Shown here: positions 10,945-40,194 of the stretch, in pieces
Numbering within the stretch: position 1 is the first letter of the stretch
Layout: every line of letters starts with the position of its first letter
Assembly: GCA_009667805.1 (NCBI GenBank)
Contig: CM019070.1
Span: 58,408,735-58,472,734 of the forward strand
From: Leptobrachium leishanense
Taxonomy: Eukaryota; Chordata; Amphibia; Anura; Megophryidae
DNA: 64,000 bases
Direction of reading: 5' to 3'
Position numbers and translations under genes: made by a program
The notes under the pieces: model-generated
The model's input: only the letters and a program-made list of their open reading frames with translations
What the model was told of the DNA's origin: nothing
Databases searched by the model: none

Positions 10945-11517
10945 TTAAGCCCCCTGCCTCCCTATGGACGCCCTGCGACAATGAGTTAATTGTAAAACGT
11001 TTTTAACATTAAAATTAGTGATATGTGACATGGTTGACACTTTTCTACCTTATAAATAATAATAATGGTATAAATGTCTTGCCTTGAAAAGCTGATACAT
11101 ATATATAATGACAAAAATCAGTGTTACCATTACCTTCATTTGGTAATAAATTGCTTGGAAAGAGGAACTGACCCCTGTAATTGGAAGGTACGTGCCAGTA
11201 GAAAATACATTTTGCTTCATTGATTATAATATAGTGTAGCAATGACATACTTGTTTTCCTTGATAACTGAAAAGATGCATCTCAACATACACATGACCAT
11301 TACTAAAGGCAGAGAATACATGCCAATATTTCGAAAGGCCAGAGGGACACTTACATTTTAGGGAATGTTACTGGTGGCAGGGTCAGAAGCTAGGCCATTT
11401 CCAGACTTTTTAGATGACATCATGAAGTTATTTGCCAAGCTTCAGTGTTGCAAACTGTGTGAAATACACAGAGGTCGTTCAGCGCAGCGGCTATTCGCTG
11501 AATGCACAAGAGAATAA

Positions 11518-12261
11518 GGGGTTATTAAATAAGAGCCGAACTTGCCACTGAATTGCACTGAACGGGGAATTTCCCTGTACGTGTGCAATTTTGTGGCAAT
11601 TCGGCTATTCAGAAAGCTGGCAATTCGCCAAATATTGGCAAATTGCTGGCGAAATACGTTGCAATTCGCCTCAGATCGGCACAATTCGGCAACCTTTGGT
11701 GGCAGTGAAATTCCCCATAGAGAAGTTATGGTTACTCTATTCTGAGAACGCCGAACTGCAATGAAATGTTGGCGAAATGCAAAGATTTTCAGTGCTTTAG
11801 TTCGACAGGTTTAAACAGGCGATTCCCATAGGTTCCAATGTAAAAAAAAAAAATCTTATTTTTTAATTCAACCATTTATTCTTTTCATTTACAACAAAAA
11901 GTCTTTTTATTTATTTTTTAGACAAAATTTTTGATTCCCATTGTCTTAAATGGCATTTTTATAGAATTATTTTTATTTCCATGCATTTTTGTTGTTTTAA
12001 ATGCCTTTTAAAAAATATTTTTACCCCCAATTCCGAGGTGTTTGGCAGCGGATCAGCTTTTTTCAGCAGCGTTCTGCGGATTGTCGGTTGTGTTCGGCGG
12101 GCTGATTGGTGGCGCTTGGCAGATCGTCAGCTGCGTTCGGCAGATCCCTTCGGTGCACTTCGGGGACCCTGCGATGAATGCCGAATTCACAGCAGGGTCG
12201 ACGAACTGAAAGTGCGCCGAACGAGAGCGCACTGAAATTTTGCTGCTCTCTGAATAACCCC
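11518..12261. mobile_element. Harbinger-like MITE, GGGGTTATT family
   Basis: Terminal inverted repeats GGGGTTATT and AATAACCCC are flanked by TAA (11515-11517) and TTA (12262-12264), the TWA-type 3-bp target typical of PIF/Harbinger. The 744-bp body has runs of CGAATT/AATTCG steps and no transposase. Related partial copies are at about 15780-16160, 36490-36802, 43605-44322, 51990-52385 and 56938-57545. Confidence 0.65.
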
Positions 12262-12436
12262 TTAAGTTATTGTATAGACAGCACTCTGTGATCAACCAAG
12301 AAACAAAAAAAAATTCCACGTGGGCAATACAGTTCACCCAAAATTACACTTAGTGAAAAATACTTCTATGTAAGGAAATTTGCGTTCCGTATACTTTCCC
12401 ATAAAACAGCACCACTAAAAAATGCTATGCAGTATT

Positions 12437-13440
12437 TACTTGCCTGAAGCATATTTTCATAGGACAAACTTCACAAATGTTTGCAGTCCTCATGTGAGTC
12501 TTGCTTCTGGGGTTTTTTGGAAGGTAGATTGAGTGTATGCACCAAGAAACCCAGAGGCACAGTCCATAGGGCAGATCCAAAGCTGTATTCTTGTGAGCGC
12601 GTAAACATAAGATGTTGTTTATTGAATTTTCATGCACCATTTCAAACATACTGCCTTATATATGCTTTAGTAATCCTTCTTCAATATTGAAGTGGAAATA
12701 GGCTGGAAGATGGCCGCCATTATAAGCCAGGCGACCATCTTGTTCAGAATATTGGTTCACTTGAAAATAACTAGGCAAGTTTTAGTTGAAACTAGAATAA
12801 GGCATACGTAGAAATTTAGGAATATGTTAAATTAGTAGAAAAAGTAATTAGAGTTTGAGAAAGGTCTAGGCTGTTCCTGGCATGGAAAGGGCAGAAAGAG
12901 GAGTAGATACACCAAGGTCGCTGAGGCCCGCTGAGAGACAAAGGAGTATAGAGATCAAACCAGGTGTTAGCTGCAACAAGTAATTGTAGGCGCAAGGGAG
13001 AAGGGCGCAGCCCGGAATAGGAGAAGCAACTAATCATGATTTACTGAAACTAACATAAAGTTTGCCAATTTACGGACAATTAATGGAATGTCTTTGTATT
13101 AGGTTAAGGGAGGTATTAACCCACGTGGGGTGGGAGAGTGTCATCGGGAGGTGGGCTAATTGGGATGTACCTAATTATGTATTTGGGGTATAAGATTGGA
13201 TGTCACGAGGGACTCGGGGCTCATTCTTTGCGATTGAATCCTGTTTGAGCATCTGTTGTGATATCACAATAAAGTTTGCCTTTCCTGAAGAGACTCGTGT
13301 TCAGACAATCCTTGCTCGTGTCCAGTCCGGCCTCGTCCCGAGTGAACCTAGCAGATTCCGGTTACAATATTTACATTAGAACTGCAAACATTTGTGATGT
13401 TTGTCCTATAACAATAAGCTTTAGAACAGGCGAGTGCAAG
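12437..13440. repeat. Inverted-repeat element carrying a solo LTR
   Basis: TAGGACAAACTTCACAAATG with flanks at 12437-12490 is matched in reverse complement at about 13373-13425. The two arms enclose about 880 bp, most of which is a later solo LTR insertion. The element family is unknown. Confidence 0.55.
12688..13366 (+). mobile_element. Solo long terminal repeat of an endogenous retrovirus
   Basis: The 679-bp unit starts TGAAGTGG and ends GGTTACA (TG...CA), with 4-bp ATAT duplications at 12684-12687 and 13367-13370. It has a TATA-like TATAAG at 13189-13194 and a polyadenylation signal AATAAA at 13268-13273, in the order and spacing expected of U3-R-U5. No primer-binding site, internal genes or second LTR follow, so the provirus has recombined down to one LTR. 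The 4-bp target size fits gammaretrovirus-like elements. The class assignment is an inference. Confidence 0.7.
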
Positions 13441-13595
13441 TTGCACGTATTTATTGTTTTGGTGCTTTAAGGAAATTAAATCTTTTTTTAATCCATATTC
13501 CATGTAGTGCAAACCATAAATAAAAGTATTTCTCACCAGAAGAGCAATATAGGTTGAATTGTATTGCCCAAGGGAATATTACTTATTTTTGTTTA

Positions 13596-13779
13596 CAGGG
13601 TTATTCAGAGAGAGAGGTGAAAAGCAGGTGAATGGCTGGAGAATGGAAAATTCTAGGTCAAAATAGCCAAACCAGAAAAATTCTCCCATTTATCTCACTT
13701 TCCAAATCGGCTATTTTGACCTAGAATTTTCCATTCTCCAGCCATTCTCCTGCTTTCCATCTCTCTCTGAATAACCCTG
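13596..13779. mobile_element. Foldback MITE, CAGGGTTATTCAGAG family
   Basis: Nearly the whole 184 bp is one inverted repeat: CAGGGTTATTCAGAGAGAG at the left and CTCTCTGAATAACCCTG at the right, with a short loop around 13675-13690. It is flanked by TTA on both sides, fitting a PIF/Harbinger-type target. Another copy lies in the TADA1 3'UTR (39815-39993), and a right half is at 19534-19593. Confidence 0.75.
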
Positions 13780-14291
13780 TTAGTGTTGATCACAGAATGT
13801 TGTTTACACACTGAAACATAATCTCTATGTGGGTTACATAAACACTCTAATAAAAAAAATACAGAGTTTTCTTTCTTGACCCTAAATAATTGGCAGAGGT
13901 CGTTGATAAGGATTTCATCCTTGGATCCAAACCAGCACAGTGTCTTTTGGCAGCCCTTTGCACACCGCACATTACTGTGAGGACGTACTTGAAAACGAGA
14001 GAAATCTCAATGTATCCTTCCTGGTAAAATCCTTTATAAATAAATAAATACTGTGAGTTTTATTCCTGTATAGCTCTGTGACACTCATACAAACTTCATG
14101 TATTAACCAAACCCTAAAACTAACCGTAGCATTAAAATAAGCACAGATATTAACCAAATACTATCCCTAATAGGACAAGGTGTGTGTGTGTGTGAAGGCA
14201 GCGCTTCTATGTTGAGTAAATTGTTAGGGTCGGTGCTGCCGTAGCGGAAAAGGAAAGTGTCCACACGCTTCCAAGGACACAATAATGTAAG

Positions 14292-15505
14292 AAGGAATAT
14301 GAAATAAATTCCTGGCGCACCTTTGTGTGAAACAAAGATTATTGAAATACAATGTGTGTGACACCAGTGTACATTCTACATTAAAATAAATATGAACACA
14401 GCTGAATTTTTCAGACGTGTATGTATATAAATGTTTTTTTGTTTTTGTGTTTTTTTTTTATCTGACGCTAAAGAAAACACTCCAGAAATGAAATTCAAAA
14501 TAAGAATGGAATACATAAATTTTGATGATGATGTTGTTTCTTCTTCTTCTCCTTAGTATAGCTTAAGGCTAGGGTCAGACGAAAGCATTTTTCCCAGCGA
14601 ACGTGAAAAAGTGCGTCCGAACGCATTGACGTATTTTTTCACGGAATGTGCAAAAACGGTCAGACGACGCGCATTTTCGGGCGTGATTTTGTACGGATCG
14701 TCAATAAAACTCTTTTTGCGTCTGGACGTTATGTAGGCTGGACATTAGCAGTGTCTGACATCTCCTAATCACGCAAACACGCCGCTATGCCGCAGCTGCG
14801 CACTCAGTACGTCAGTACTAGCGGTTCAGCGTTCTCAGAAAAATGCGTTCAAATTCCACTTGCGTTGCACGGCCGGACTTTTGTGCGGCCGTACATCGTA
14901 TATTGGCCGTCATTGCCCATCATCTGCTGCTAGTGCGGCCGTAATTATGTGCGCCAGAACGCACGTTAAAAGTGCGCTGGTCTGACCCCAGCCTAAAAGG
15001 TGTAACTTTCTTGGAAATGGAACGAGATGCTGTATGCATTCCAGGAAGGGGAAGAGGTAAACCTAATGCCTTCAAGTACTGATGAAAAAATTGTTTAAGC
15101 AACGGGACAAGATGCTAATAATGATTTTCAAAATTTATTCTTGTAAAAATAAATAAAATCAACCTCAATAAACCATATGGTAAAATATATTAAAAGAGTA
15201 ACAGCTAAATCGAAAGTTACACCTTTTAAGCTATACTAAGGAGAAGAAGAAGAAGAAACAACATCATCATCAAAATAGAAGTATTCCATTCTTATTTTGA
15301 ATTTCATTTCTGGAGTGTTTTCTTTAGCGTCAGATAAAAAGAAAAAAAACACACAAAAAAACCCATTTATATACATACACGTCTGAAAAATTCAGCTGTG
15401 TTCATATTTGTTTTAATGTAGAATGTACACTGGTGTCACACACATTGTATTGCAATAATTTTTGTTTCACACAAAGGTGCGCCAGGAATTTATTTCATAT
15501 TCCTT
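14292..15505. repeat. 1.2-kb palindrome interrupted by a MITE
   Basis: Left arm 14292-14566 plus 14997-15012 is matched in reverse complement by 15213-15505, including AAGGAATATGAAATAAATTC at the outer end and the (TTC)n/(GAA)n tract near 14540 and 15242. The loop is about 200 bp. The left arm is split by MITE 14567-14993, and the right arm preserves the empty site. It could be two tail-to-tail repeats or one foldback element. Confidence 0.85.
14567..14993. mobile_element. Harbinger-type MITE, GGCTAGGGTCAGAC family, copy 1
   Basis: Terminal inverted repeats are GGCTAGGGTCAGAC and GTCTGACCCCAGCC, flanked by TAA at 14564-14566 and 14994-14996. The opposite palindrome arm gives the uninterrupted site with a single TAA, which proves the 3-bp duplication. 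The 427-bp body is CpG-rich, nearly palindromic and non-coding. Confidence 0.85.
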
Positions 15506-15779
15506 AATACTAACCCTAAACCAGACTCCGATATTAACCGAACCATAATACTAAGTCTGGCCGTCCACTGGCACCGTATTTGTGCGTTGGTGCGATCATC
15601 CGATATTGTCCTTCGTTGTCCGTCTGATCAAATAACATGCGGGTGAATCAGCCCTCTTCCTCTGCATCCGACCACCATCGGACGATTTCAGACAATATTT
15701 TGTGACTACAACAGACTAGTGATCTTTACCACTTGAAGAGGATTTTGTCAGATGAAATCGGACGATCTGGTAAAACTTA

Positions 15780-16160
15780 CATTAAAAGAAGATTAATTGT
15801 ACAGTTAAACCACGTGCCGCGGCAGGGAAACATGAAAAAAACATGAGTTGTATAGTTAAACTGCCGTGCAGCGGTAGGGAAATTGCCCTGTAGAGACGTG
15901 ATTCAGTGCGAAGCCCATAGGATTCAATGTCAAAAATATTTTTGTTTTTAATCGTTTTTTATTCAACCGTTTAGTTTTTAATCCGCAGCAAAAAGCCTTT
16001 TATTGATTAGATTTTTGAATTTTTTTTTAGGTGAAATTTTGGGTTCCGATTTAAAAAAAAAAAGACTAGGCTTTTTCTCTCTCGCTGAATGCGTCTTTTA
16101 TTCCCCCTCCTTGAGCCACCTGCATTCAGCGTTGCTGTCCCTGAAACACATTCAGCAATC
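15780..16160. mobile_element. Degraded Harbinger-like MITE fragment
   Basis: CCCATAGGATTCAATGT followed by AT-rich sequence and a Ser/Ala-poor, T-rich tract parallels 11825-12050 of the GGGGTTATT-family MITE. The ends are too decayed to place. Confidence 0.35.
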
Positions 16161-16689
16161 TCCGTAACGCCGCCCATACTCGCCACACAGGGGTTGTCTT
16201 CACCTGTCTGATTATGAAAGGTGTTGCAGAGATTACCAAAATCTGCGGCCAGATTTCACGATGTATAGCTTTTAGTACCAGCCAGCAGCTCTGCACACAT
16301 CCACAGTATCTTCACAGGGAAGGCTCCGATGACCCAGCATTCTGTAGCAGCCAAGTAGTCAGTCTGACCACGAGTCGCGCGGTATCAGGTCAGGACTCTG
16401 TATCAGTCGATCCCAAACAATGCATGACTCAGTGGCAAAAAAGTCCACCGGGACATCCTTATTTACATATATATATATATTTGAAGTCATGTTTTATTGT
16501 AGGACCGAGACAAATTCTATATCCTTATTTTCAGCAGATTCATAATATATAATTATTATATGTATACGTCATGTCCTGTCAGAATGCTAAAACAAAAAAC
16601 GTAGAAAAATGTGAATTTTCATTCAGATTTCAATCATTTGCAGTGTGTAAAATATTTTTTTTTGTACATTTTATCTGAGCCTTTGTGGT

Positions 16690-17204
16690 TATATATTTGT
16701 AGCACTCACTCCCGGAGGAGCCGCTGAATAAACCTTGGGTTAGTCTCACCGCACTAGGGAATAAATATACACCAGCACTGTTGTGGATTTTATAGATTAT
16801 ATACTTTACTGATCCCAATAAAGTGACACATATAATGCAAATACGGTATATGAACGACAGGATTTCGTAAATGCGGGAAAACACGAGCGGCAAAAAGGAA
16901 AAGGATTAACCCCCTCAGTTCTGGAGTGTAAATCCCGTGAGCGTAATGTCTCAAAAAGGTGTACGTGTATTGATTTGTGTACCCGGGTACTGTATTCAAC
17001 TGGCCAGTGAAGGTAATAAGCAAATCTTTGAATAGTCACGTTGGGGCCCTGTAGAATTGAACAGTAATGCAGCGTGCTGGGTTATACTCGGACTTGCGGC
17101 CTGTAAGGTCTCTCACCCATCCGTTGGACAGCCTGTCTCACTGCCCGATCAAGGATGTCTCTCCGCTTGTCCTCCGGAACTCTGTGCCACCGAATCCGCT
17201 CTTT
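16690..17204. other. Unclassified repeat-like block left of the L2 LINE
   Basis: The block includes two AATAAA signals (near 16728 and 16758). It seems to resume at about 19400-19530 on the other side of the LINE, which suggests that the LINE inserted into it. I could not assign a family. No supported gene. Confidence 0.3.
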
Positions 17205-19400
17205 AGTATTATTATTATTATTCTTTATTTATAAAGCGCCAGCATATTCCGCAGCACTGTACAATAGGCACAGTATTGACAGGGTTACAATACAATACAT
17301 TGAACAACATTTGACAAACAGTACAGGAGGAGATGAGGCCCTATTCCCGTAGGAACTCACAATCTAGGAGGGTTGGGGTTGGAAACAGGAGGAGAGGACT
17401 GCAAGGTGAGAGTGATTGATGGTTGGAGTTGGGTGGTAGGCTTCCCTAAATAGGAACGTTTTAAGCGAGCGTTTGAAGGAAGAGAAGTTAGGGGAAAGTC
17501 TGACAGTACGAGGGAGAGCGTTCCAGAGAGTGGGGGCTGCGCGTGAGAAATCCTGCTGTCTATCATGGGAAGAGGTGATGCAGGGAGACGCTAGGCACAG
17601 GTCGCTGTTTGACCTTAGGGAGCGGGCTGGGGTGTATTTGATGACTAGTGAGGACAGGTAGTGGGGAGCTGAGTTAGTGAGGGTTTTGTAGGTAAGGATA
17701 AGGATTTTGAACTTAATTCTGCAGTGCATGGGAAGCCAGTGAAGGGACTCTCAGAGGAGAGCGGCAGAGACAGAGCGGCGGGTGAGGTGAATTAGCCTGG
17801 CGGAGGCGTTCAGGATGAATTGTAGGGGGGAGAGGCGGGACAGAGGGAGGCCAGATAAGAGATTATTGCAATAGTCGAGTCGGGAGATTACCAGGGCGTG
17901 TATGAGTTGTTTTGTGGTGACAGCGGTAAGAAATGGCCGAATTCTGGAAATATTACGCAGTTGTTATCGGCAGGAGGAGGAAAGAGACTTGATGTGGGGG
18001 ATGAAGGAAAGAGCAGAGTCAAGTGTAACCCCAAGACAGCGCACTTGGTTTGATGGGGAGATGGTGATACCCTCCACCGTGATAGAGAAGTCAGGAGGTG
18101 GGGAGGCATTGAAGGGAGGAATAAGTAGGAGCTCAGTCTTTGACATGTTGATCTTTAGGTGGTGGGAGGCCATCCAGGAGGAGATGCCAGATAAGCAGTC
18201 ACTGACTTTGGAAAGGACAGGGGGAGAGAGATCAGGGGTAGAGAGGTAGATCTGAGTGTCATCAGCGTAGAGGTGGTAATTAAAGCCAAAGCTGTTGATG
18301 ATTTTGCCCAGGGAGGTGTAGATGGAAAAGAGCAGAGGACCAAGGACAGAGCCTTGAGGTACACCAACAGATAGAGGCAATGAAGAGGAGGAGTTACCAG
18401 CAAAGGACACACAGAAGGACCTGTTGGATAAATAGGAGTCAACCCAAGCGAGTGCAGTGTCACCGAGACCCAGAGAGTTGAGGGTCTGTAGAAGGAGGGG
18501 GTGGTCAACAGTGTCAAAAGCAGCCGAGAGGTAAAGCAGGATGAGAATAGAATAGTGGCTGTGTTTTTTAGCAGTTAGGAGGTCGTTGGTGACTTTGGTG
18601 AGGGCAGTTTCAGTTGAGTGTAGGGGACGGAAGCCAGATTGCAGGGGGTCAAGTAGGGAATTGGAGGACAGGAAGAGGGCGAGGCGGTTGAAGACTAGTT
18701 TTTCTAAGAGCTTTGATGTGAAGGGAAGCAGGGATACAGGGCGGTAGTTGGATGGAGAGTTGGGATCGAGGGATGGTTTCTTTAGTAAAGGGGTAACTAG
18801 CGTGTGTTTGAAGGCGGATGGGAAGGAGCCAGTGGAGAGAGATAGGTTGAAGATGTGTGTGAGAGCAGGGGTGAGGGAGGAGGAGAGGGGAGGAATTAGA
18901 TGTGAGGGAATGGGGTCGAGCGGGCACGTGGTGAGATGTGAGGAGGACAATAAAGAATTGACTTCCTCCTCAGTGGCTGGGAGGAAGCGGCAGAGGGTGG
19001 CAGAGGGGACCTCTGGGAGTGGAGGTGGCAGATAACTATCTTGTGTTGGGATGTTGCTTCTGATAGTTAGAGTTTTACTGAGGAAGTAGTCTGCCAGGTC
19101 TTGAGCGCTGAAGGCAGCTGTGGGGGGAGGTGCAGGTGGGTAGAGGAGGGTGTTGAAGGTGGACCAGAGCCGTTTAGGGTTGGAGGACAGCGTAGATATA
19201 AGAGATGAGAAGAAGGATTGTTTGGCCAAGTGGAGGGCAGAGGTGTATGACCGGAGAATAAACTTGAAGTGAACAAAATCAGCTTCAGAGCGGGATTTCC
19301 TCAGGCACGCTCTGCAGTGCGGGAGCATCTTTGCAGGTAGCGCTCTCTTGCTCGTCCGATCTCCAACACAAGAACTACAGCCTACCGCCTGCACTCCCTA
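17205..19400 (-). mobile_element. L2/CR1-clade LINE, 5'-truncated
   Basis: On the minus strand the element runs from the reverse transcriptase-bearing ORF2 to a 3' tail made of GCGCTTTATAAATAAAG followed by (AAT)n, the microsatellite tail typical of the L2/CR1 group. The endonuclease domain and 5' end are missing. Truncated copies of the same family are at 33785-34750 and 43556-44400, and bare tails at 46432-46482 and 50996-51048. Confidence 0.85.
17364..19394 (-). pseudogene. L2/CR1 ORF2 reverse transcriptase, frameshifted
   Basis: The minus frame 17964-19394 encodes a non-LTR reverse transcriptase: [33 protein letters not shown], a catalytic YADDTQIYL and [16 protein letters not shown]. 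It shifts frame near 17963 and the C-terminal part follows at 17364-17729 (DFSRAAPTLWNALP, FKRSLKTFLF). The first ~25 residues of the open frame come from flanking DNA, so the natural start is lost. The enzyme primes cDNA synthesis at nicked target DNA in intact relatives. This copy lacks the endonuclease and is broken. Confidence 0.85.
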
Positions 19401-19533
19401 TGGATCATCGCGGTCTCCTTACAGGGGGTCCAACTGGAACTGAAGTTATGCGCAAACCTCTCAGCGGTAATGGGTATGCCTCCGCAGTTACTGTCCCGAT
19501 CTCCAGGGCCCTCGAGGTAGTGTCTCGATCTTT

Positions 19534-19593
19534 TTCATTCTACAGTCATTCTCCAGTCATTCTCCTGCTTTTCACGCTCTCTGAATAACCCTG
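19534..19593. mobile_element. Right half of a CAGGGTTATTCAGAG foldback MITE
   Basis: CATTCTCCTGCTTTTCACGC then CTCTCTGAATAACCCTG followed by TAA matches the right arm of the copies at 13596 and 39815. The left arm is absent. Confidence 0.7.
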
Positions 19594-19853
19594 TAAATTT
19601 TTCATTGTGGGAAATGAGAAGGGGAGTTAGTGCAGCGTCATTGTTCACATTATAATTGAAAAGTGAACAATAGTGCTGCGTTATGAAAAAAAACAAAACA
19701 CTTTTTTTACACATAACTTGGTCATGTTTGGTATCCAAAAACAATAACTGTATTGAAAAAGCACCTTTTAATCAACATATAAATAACATATAATGAAATA
19801 TGGGATATGTGCTACGGGACAAGGAGACTAAACTTAAAGCTCCCTATGGGGCC

Positions 19854-20046
19854 AGAGTGTCTAATCATAGCTAAATGTTAAAATTCCATACGTACATAGA
19901 TCAGTGCAAAAAAAGCACTACATGCAAGTATATGCTGCTTGACTCATGTAAACCTGTGGGTGTCCTTAATTTGAGTGCATGTAGTGCTTTTTTGCACTGA
20001 TATACGTATGGGATGTTAACATTTACCTACGATTAGACACTCTGGC
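19854..20046. repeat. Foldback repeat
   Basis: GGCCAGAGTGTCTAATC at 19854 pairs with GATTAGACACTCTGGCC ending near 20046. The match continues inward through CATACGTA and GCACTACATGCA, leaving a loop of about 45 bp. Non-coding. Confidence 0.75.
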
Positions 20047-20094
20047 CCTGGGATAGGTGATAATGGGGGCCTGGGATGGAGGGTTTGGCAGGGG

Positions 20095-20285
20095 GACTAG
20101 AGTGGAGGGCTCTGTGGGGGCGACTAGAGTGGAGGGCTCCGGAGGGTCGGCTAGAATGGAGGGCACCGGAGGGAGGCTAGATGGAGAGCACGACTAGAGT
20201 GGAGGGCTCTGGGGGGCTGACTAGAGTGGAGGGCTCCGGGGGAAGGGGACTAGAGTGAAGAGCTCCGGGGGAGTGTATTCATTTA
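20095..20285. repeat. Minisatellite, GACTAGAGTGGAGGGCTCCG unit
   Basis: About six degenerate copies of a 25-30-bp G-rich unit centred on CTAGAGTGGAGGGCTC. Non-coding. Confidence 0.75.
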
Positions 20286-20656
20286 ATGTTTTCCCTTGTT
20301 TATTGGCATTTTAGGGTCAAAGGGTTTATTATTTTTATTGTATTTCCCTGCTTTAATAGAGTTTTAGGAGTTATTATGGAAGTTAGAATCTAAAGGGTCA
20401 ATTCAACTTTAGATTCTTTGCTTTTTGTCGCAATTCAGGGAATCAATTTCGCATAAAATATGGGGAATTCCCTATTTAGCGAATGATCACTGTATTTTGT
20501 GAAAATTGGAGTCGCTGAAGCAGTTATCGGACGTTGGCAAAAACCGTCAAATTGCAGCAAATAAAATATTGAATTTATGTATCATTGCATCACATTACTC
20601 CGGGATTCTGGAATCTAACTAATATATACTTTCGTTTTTTTCAGTGGTATGATTTA

Positions 20657-21082
20657 GGCTAGGGTCAGACTAGCGCAGTTTTAACGTGCGTTTAGCCGCA
20701 CGAAATCACGGCCGTACTAGCAGCAAATGACGTCCAATGCCGGGGAACATACGATGAACGGCCGCACGAAAGTTCGTCCGCGCAACGCAAGTGGCCAACG
20801 AACGCATTTTTTCGAGAACGTCAAACCGCTACTACTGACGTACAGAGTGCGCTGTGGCCGCATAGCGGCGTGTTTGCGTGATTGGGAGACGTCAGACGCT
20901 GCACACGTCCGGCCAACATAACGTCCAGACGCAAAAGGTTTTTATTGACGATCCGTACAAAATCACGGACGAAAAGGTGCATCGTATGACCGCTATCGCG
21001 TATTCCGGGAAAAAATACGTACGTTCGTTCGACCGCACTTTCTCACGGACAACGTGAAAAATGCGTTCGTCTGACCCTAGCC
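20657..21082. mobile_element. Harbinger-type MITE, GGCTAGGGTCAGAC family, copy 2
   Basis: GGCTAGGGTCAGAC at the left and GTCTGACCCTAGCC at the right, with TTA on both sides. The body is 426 bp, CpG-rich and non-coding. Confidence 0.8.
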
Positions 21083-21184
21083 TTAGCGGCGAAAATTATT
21101 AGTGCTCCCCACCCCGTTTTGACTGTGGTATCTTAAGTGCCCCCCTATATATTGTTCCTAGAGTCGCCACTGCGTATACGCTAA

Positions 21185-21580
21185 GGCTAGGGTCAGACGA
21201 ACGCATTTTTCACGTCTACATTCAAAAAGTGCGTTGATGCGTCCGAACGCATTTTTTCACGGAAGACGCGATAGCGGTCATACGATGCGCAATTTCGGCC
21301 TTAGTTTTTGACTGAGCTATAAAAAACAAATGGACGTGATGTTGGCCAGACATGTGCAGCGTCTGACGTCTCCTAATCACGCACACACGTCGCTATGCGG
21401 ACGCAGCGCACTCTTTGCGTCAGTACTAGCGGTTCCACATTCTCGAAAAAATGCGTTTGTTTGCCGCTTGTGTTGCGCCGCGCGGCCGTACTTCGTATAT
21501 TGGCCGTCATTTGCTGCTACTACGGCCGTAATAAAGTGCGGCTCAACACACGTACGCACTGCGTTCATCTGACCCCAGCC
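21185..21580. mobile_element. Harbinger-type MITE, GGCTAGGGTCAGAC family, copy 3
   Basis: The left terminus GGCTAGGGTCAGACG follows TAA; the right terminus CTGACCCCAGCC precedes TTA. It lies only about 100 bp from copy 2 and 550 bp upstream of TADA1 exon 1. Confidence 0.8.
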
Positions 21581-22131
21581 TTAGTAGACCTCAGACACAT
21601 GGATACCCACACCAGACCAACAGCAGCTGTGAATAGAATACACTTGATTCTGCCGCAGGGATTAACTATGCTAAAATATTCCATGGTAAAATGATCAGCA
21701 ATTGTTTGTGACCTTGCACATATACTGCAAAATAAAAATTAAATTAGAAACTTTTATTTTTACGTACTTTTATATCACACAAATGATAACTGTGTGATCT
21801 TCTTTACCACGATTCATATTAAGCTACTGCCATCATTCAGCCTCAATACACACACAAACACAGACTGACTTTCCTCTGTCGTTCTCTGTTCGTGTTAATA
21901 GGTTTAATAAAGTTTCAATGGGGTTACTGGAAAAAAGATGCTTTAATACTTTCAGTTTGTCAGGCCTTCCCGCACCGCTATTTGAGATGAATCAGCCGAG
22001 ACGGAGAGTGTTATAAATCGTGTGTTTTCCTGGTTTACAGATCACGCAGATGTCGGCTTGAGCGGTTCGGTCGAACAAAGTGTTAAACTGCATCTTGCAG
22101 TGTTTTTTTTATTTTCTAATAATCGCCCGTG

Positions 22132-39481
<17,350 letters not shown>

Positions 39482-39814
39482 CCTTTTCAGAAAACCTATT
39501 ATGATTATACTAAGTGGATAAAATAATCGGCGAACATTTTGGCCAAAATGTGTCTCTGCCAGATCTGCACGGATGCAGTTCTTGATCAATGCTTACAACC
39601 TACAGAACACTTTATATTCCACTGAAAAACCATTATATGGAGCAGATGACTTTTTAAAACGGGTCAACAAAATTCCTGTCATTAAACCCTTTATTTGCAA
39701 AAGTAATCAGAGAGCTTGTCCTCAAAGAAGGGTTGAAAAACTGCCAGGACTTTCTGGTAACAGTCTATTTTTATTTTCATACATTGGGAAAGCCAAACAA
39801 AGTTAAGTCAATAA

Positions 39815-39993
39815 CAGGGTTATTCAGAGAGGTAAAAAGCAGGAGAATGACTGGAGAATGAGAAATTCTAGGTCAAAATAGCCAAACCAGAAAAATTCTC
39901 CCTTTCATCTCACTTTCCAAATCGGCTATTTTGACCTAGAATTTTTAATTCTCCAGTCATTCTCCTGCTTTTCACGCTCTCTGAATAACCCTG
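39815..39993. mobile_element. Foldback MITE in the TADA1 3'UTR
   Basis: CAGGGTTATTCAGAGAGG at the left and CTCTCTGAATAACCCTG at the right form a nearly complete 179-bp inverted repeat. TAA precedes it; the right flank is ATT. It lies 330 bp after the stop codon and before the polyadenylation signal, so the mature TADA1 mRNA would carry a long hairpin. Confidence 0.8.
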
Positions 39994-40127
39994 ATTGTGT
40001 TTGTGTGGAAGTAACTCCGTTTTATTTGGACTATTGAACTGAATGTGTATATGCTGTGCCTTATACACAAACTGAATCTTTATCTGTAGAGTTTCAGACC
40101 TTAAAGTGGGAGTTTCAGCCGCAATTA

Positions 40128-40133
40128 AATAAA
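40128..40133 (+). terminator. TADA1: Likely TADA1 polyadenylation signal
   Basis: AATAAA about 650 nt after the stop codon, followed by AT-rich sequence and a TGTGTT element near 40146. It is the first canonical signal in the UTR. Confidence 0.6.
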
Positions 40134-40194
40134 AAAAATATGAAATGTGTTCTGCGCTTTTTATTATTAAAAAAAAAATATCTCATGAAAAAAT

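Noticed and set aside
17902..19035. + strand ORFs of 85-115 aa opposite the L2 reverse transcriptase
   Set aside because: Antisense shadows of the minus-strand RT ORF, with no independent similarity.
20657..21580. Possible CpG-island promoter of another gene
   Set aside because: The CpG density comes from two palindromic MITEs; no exon or start site is linked to it.
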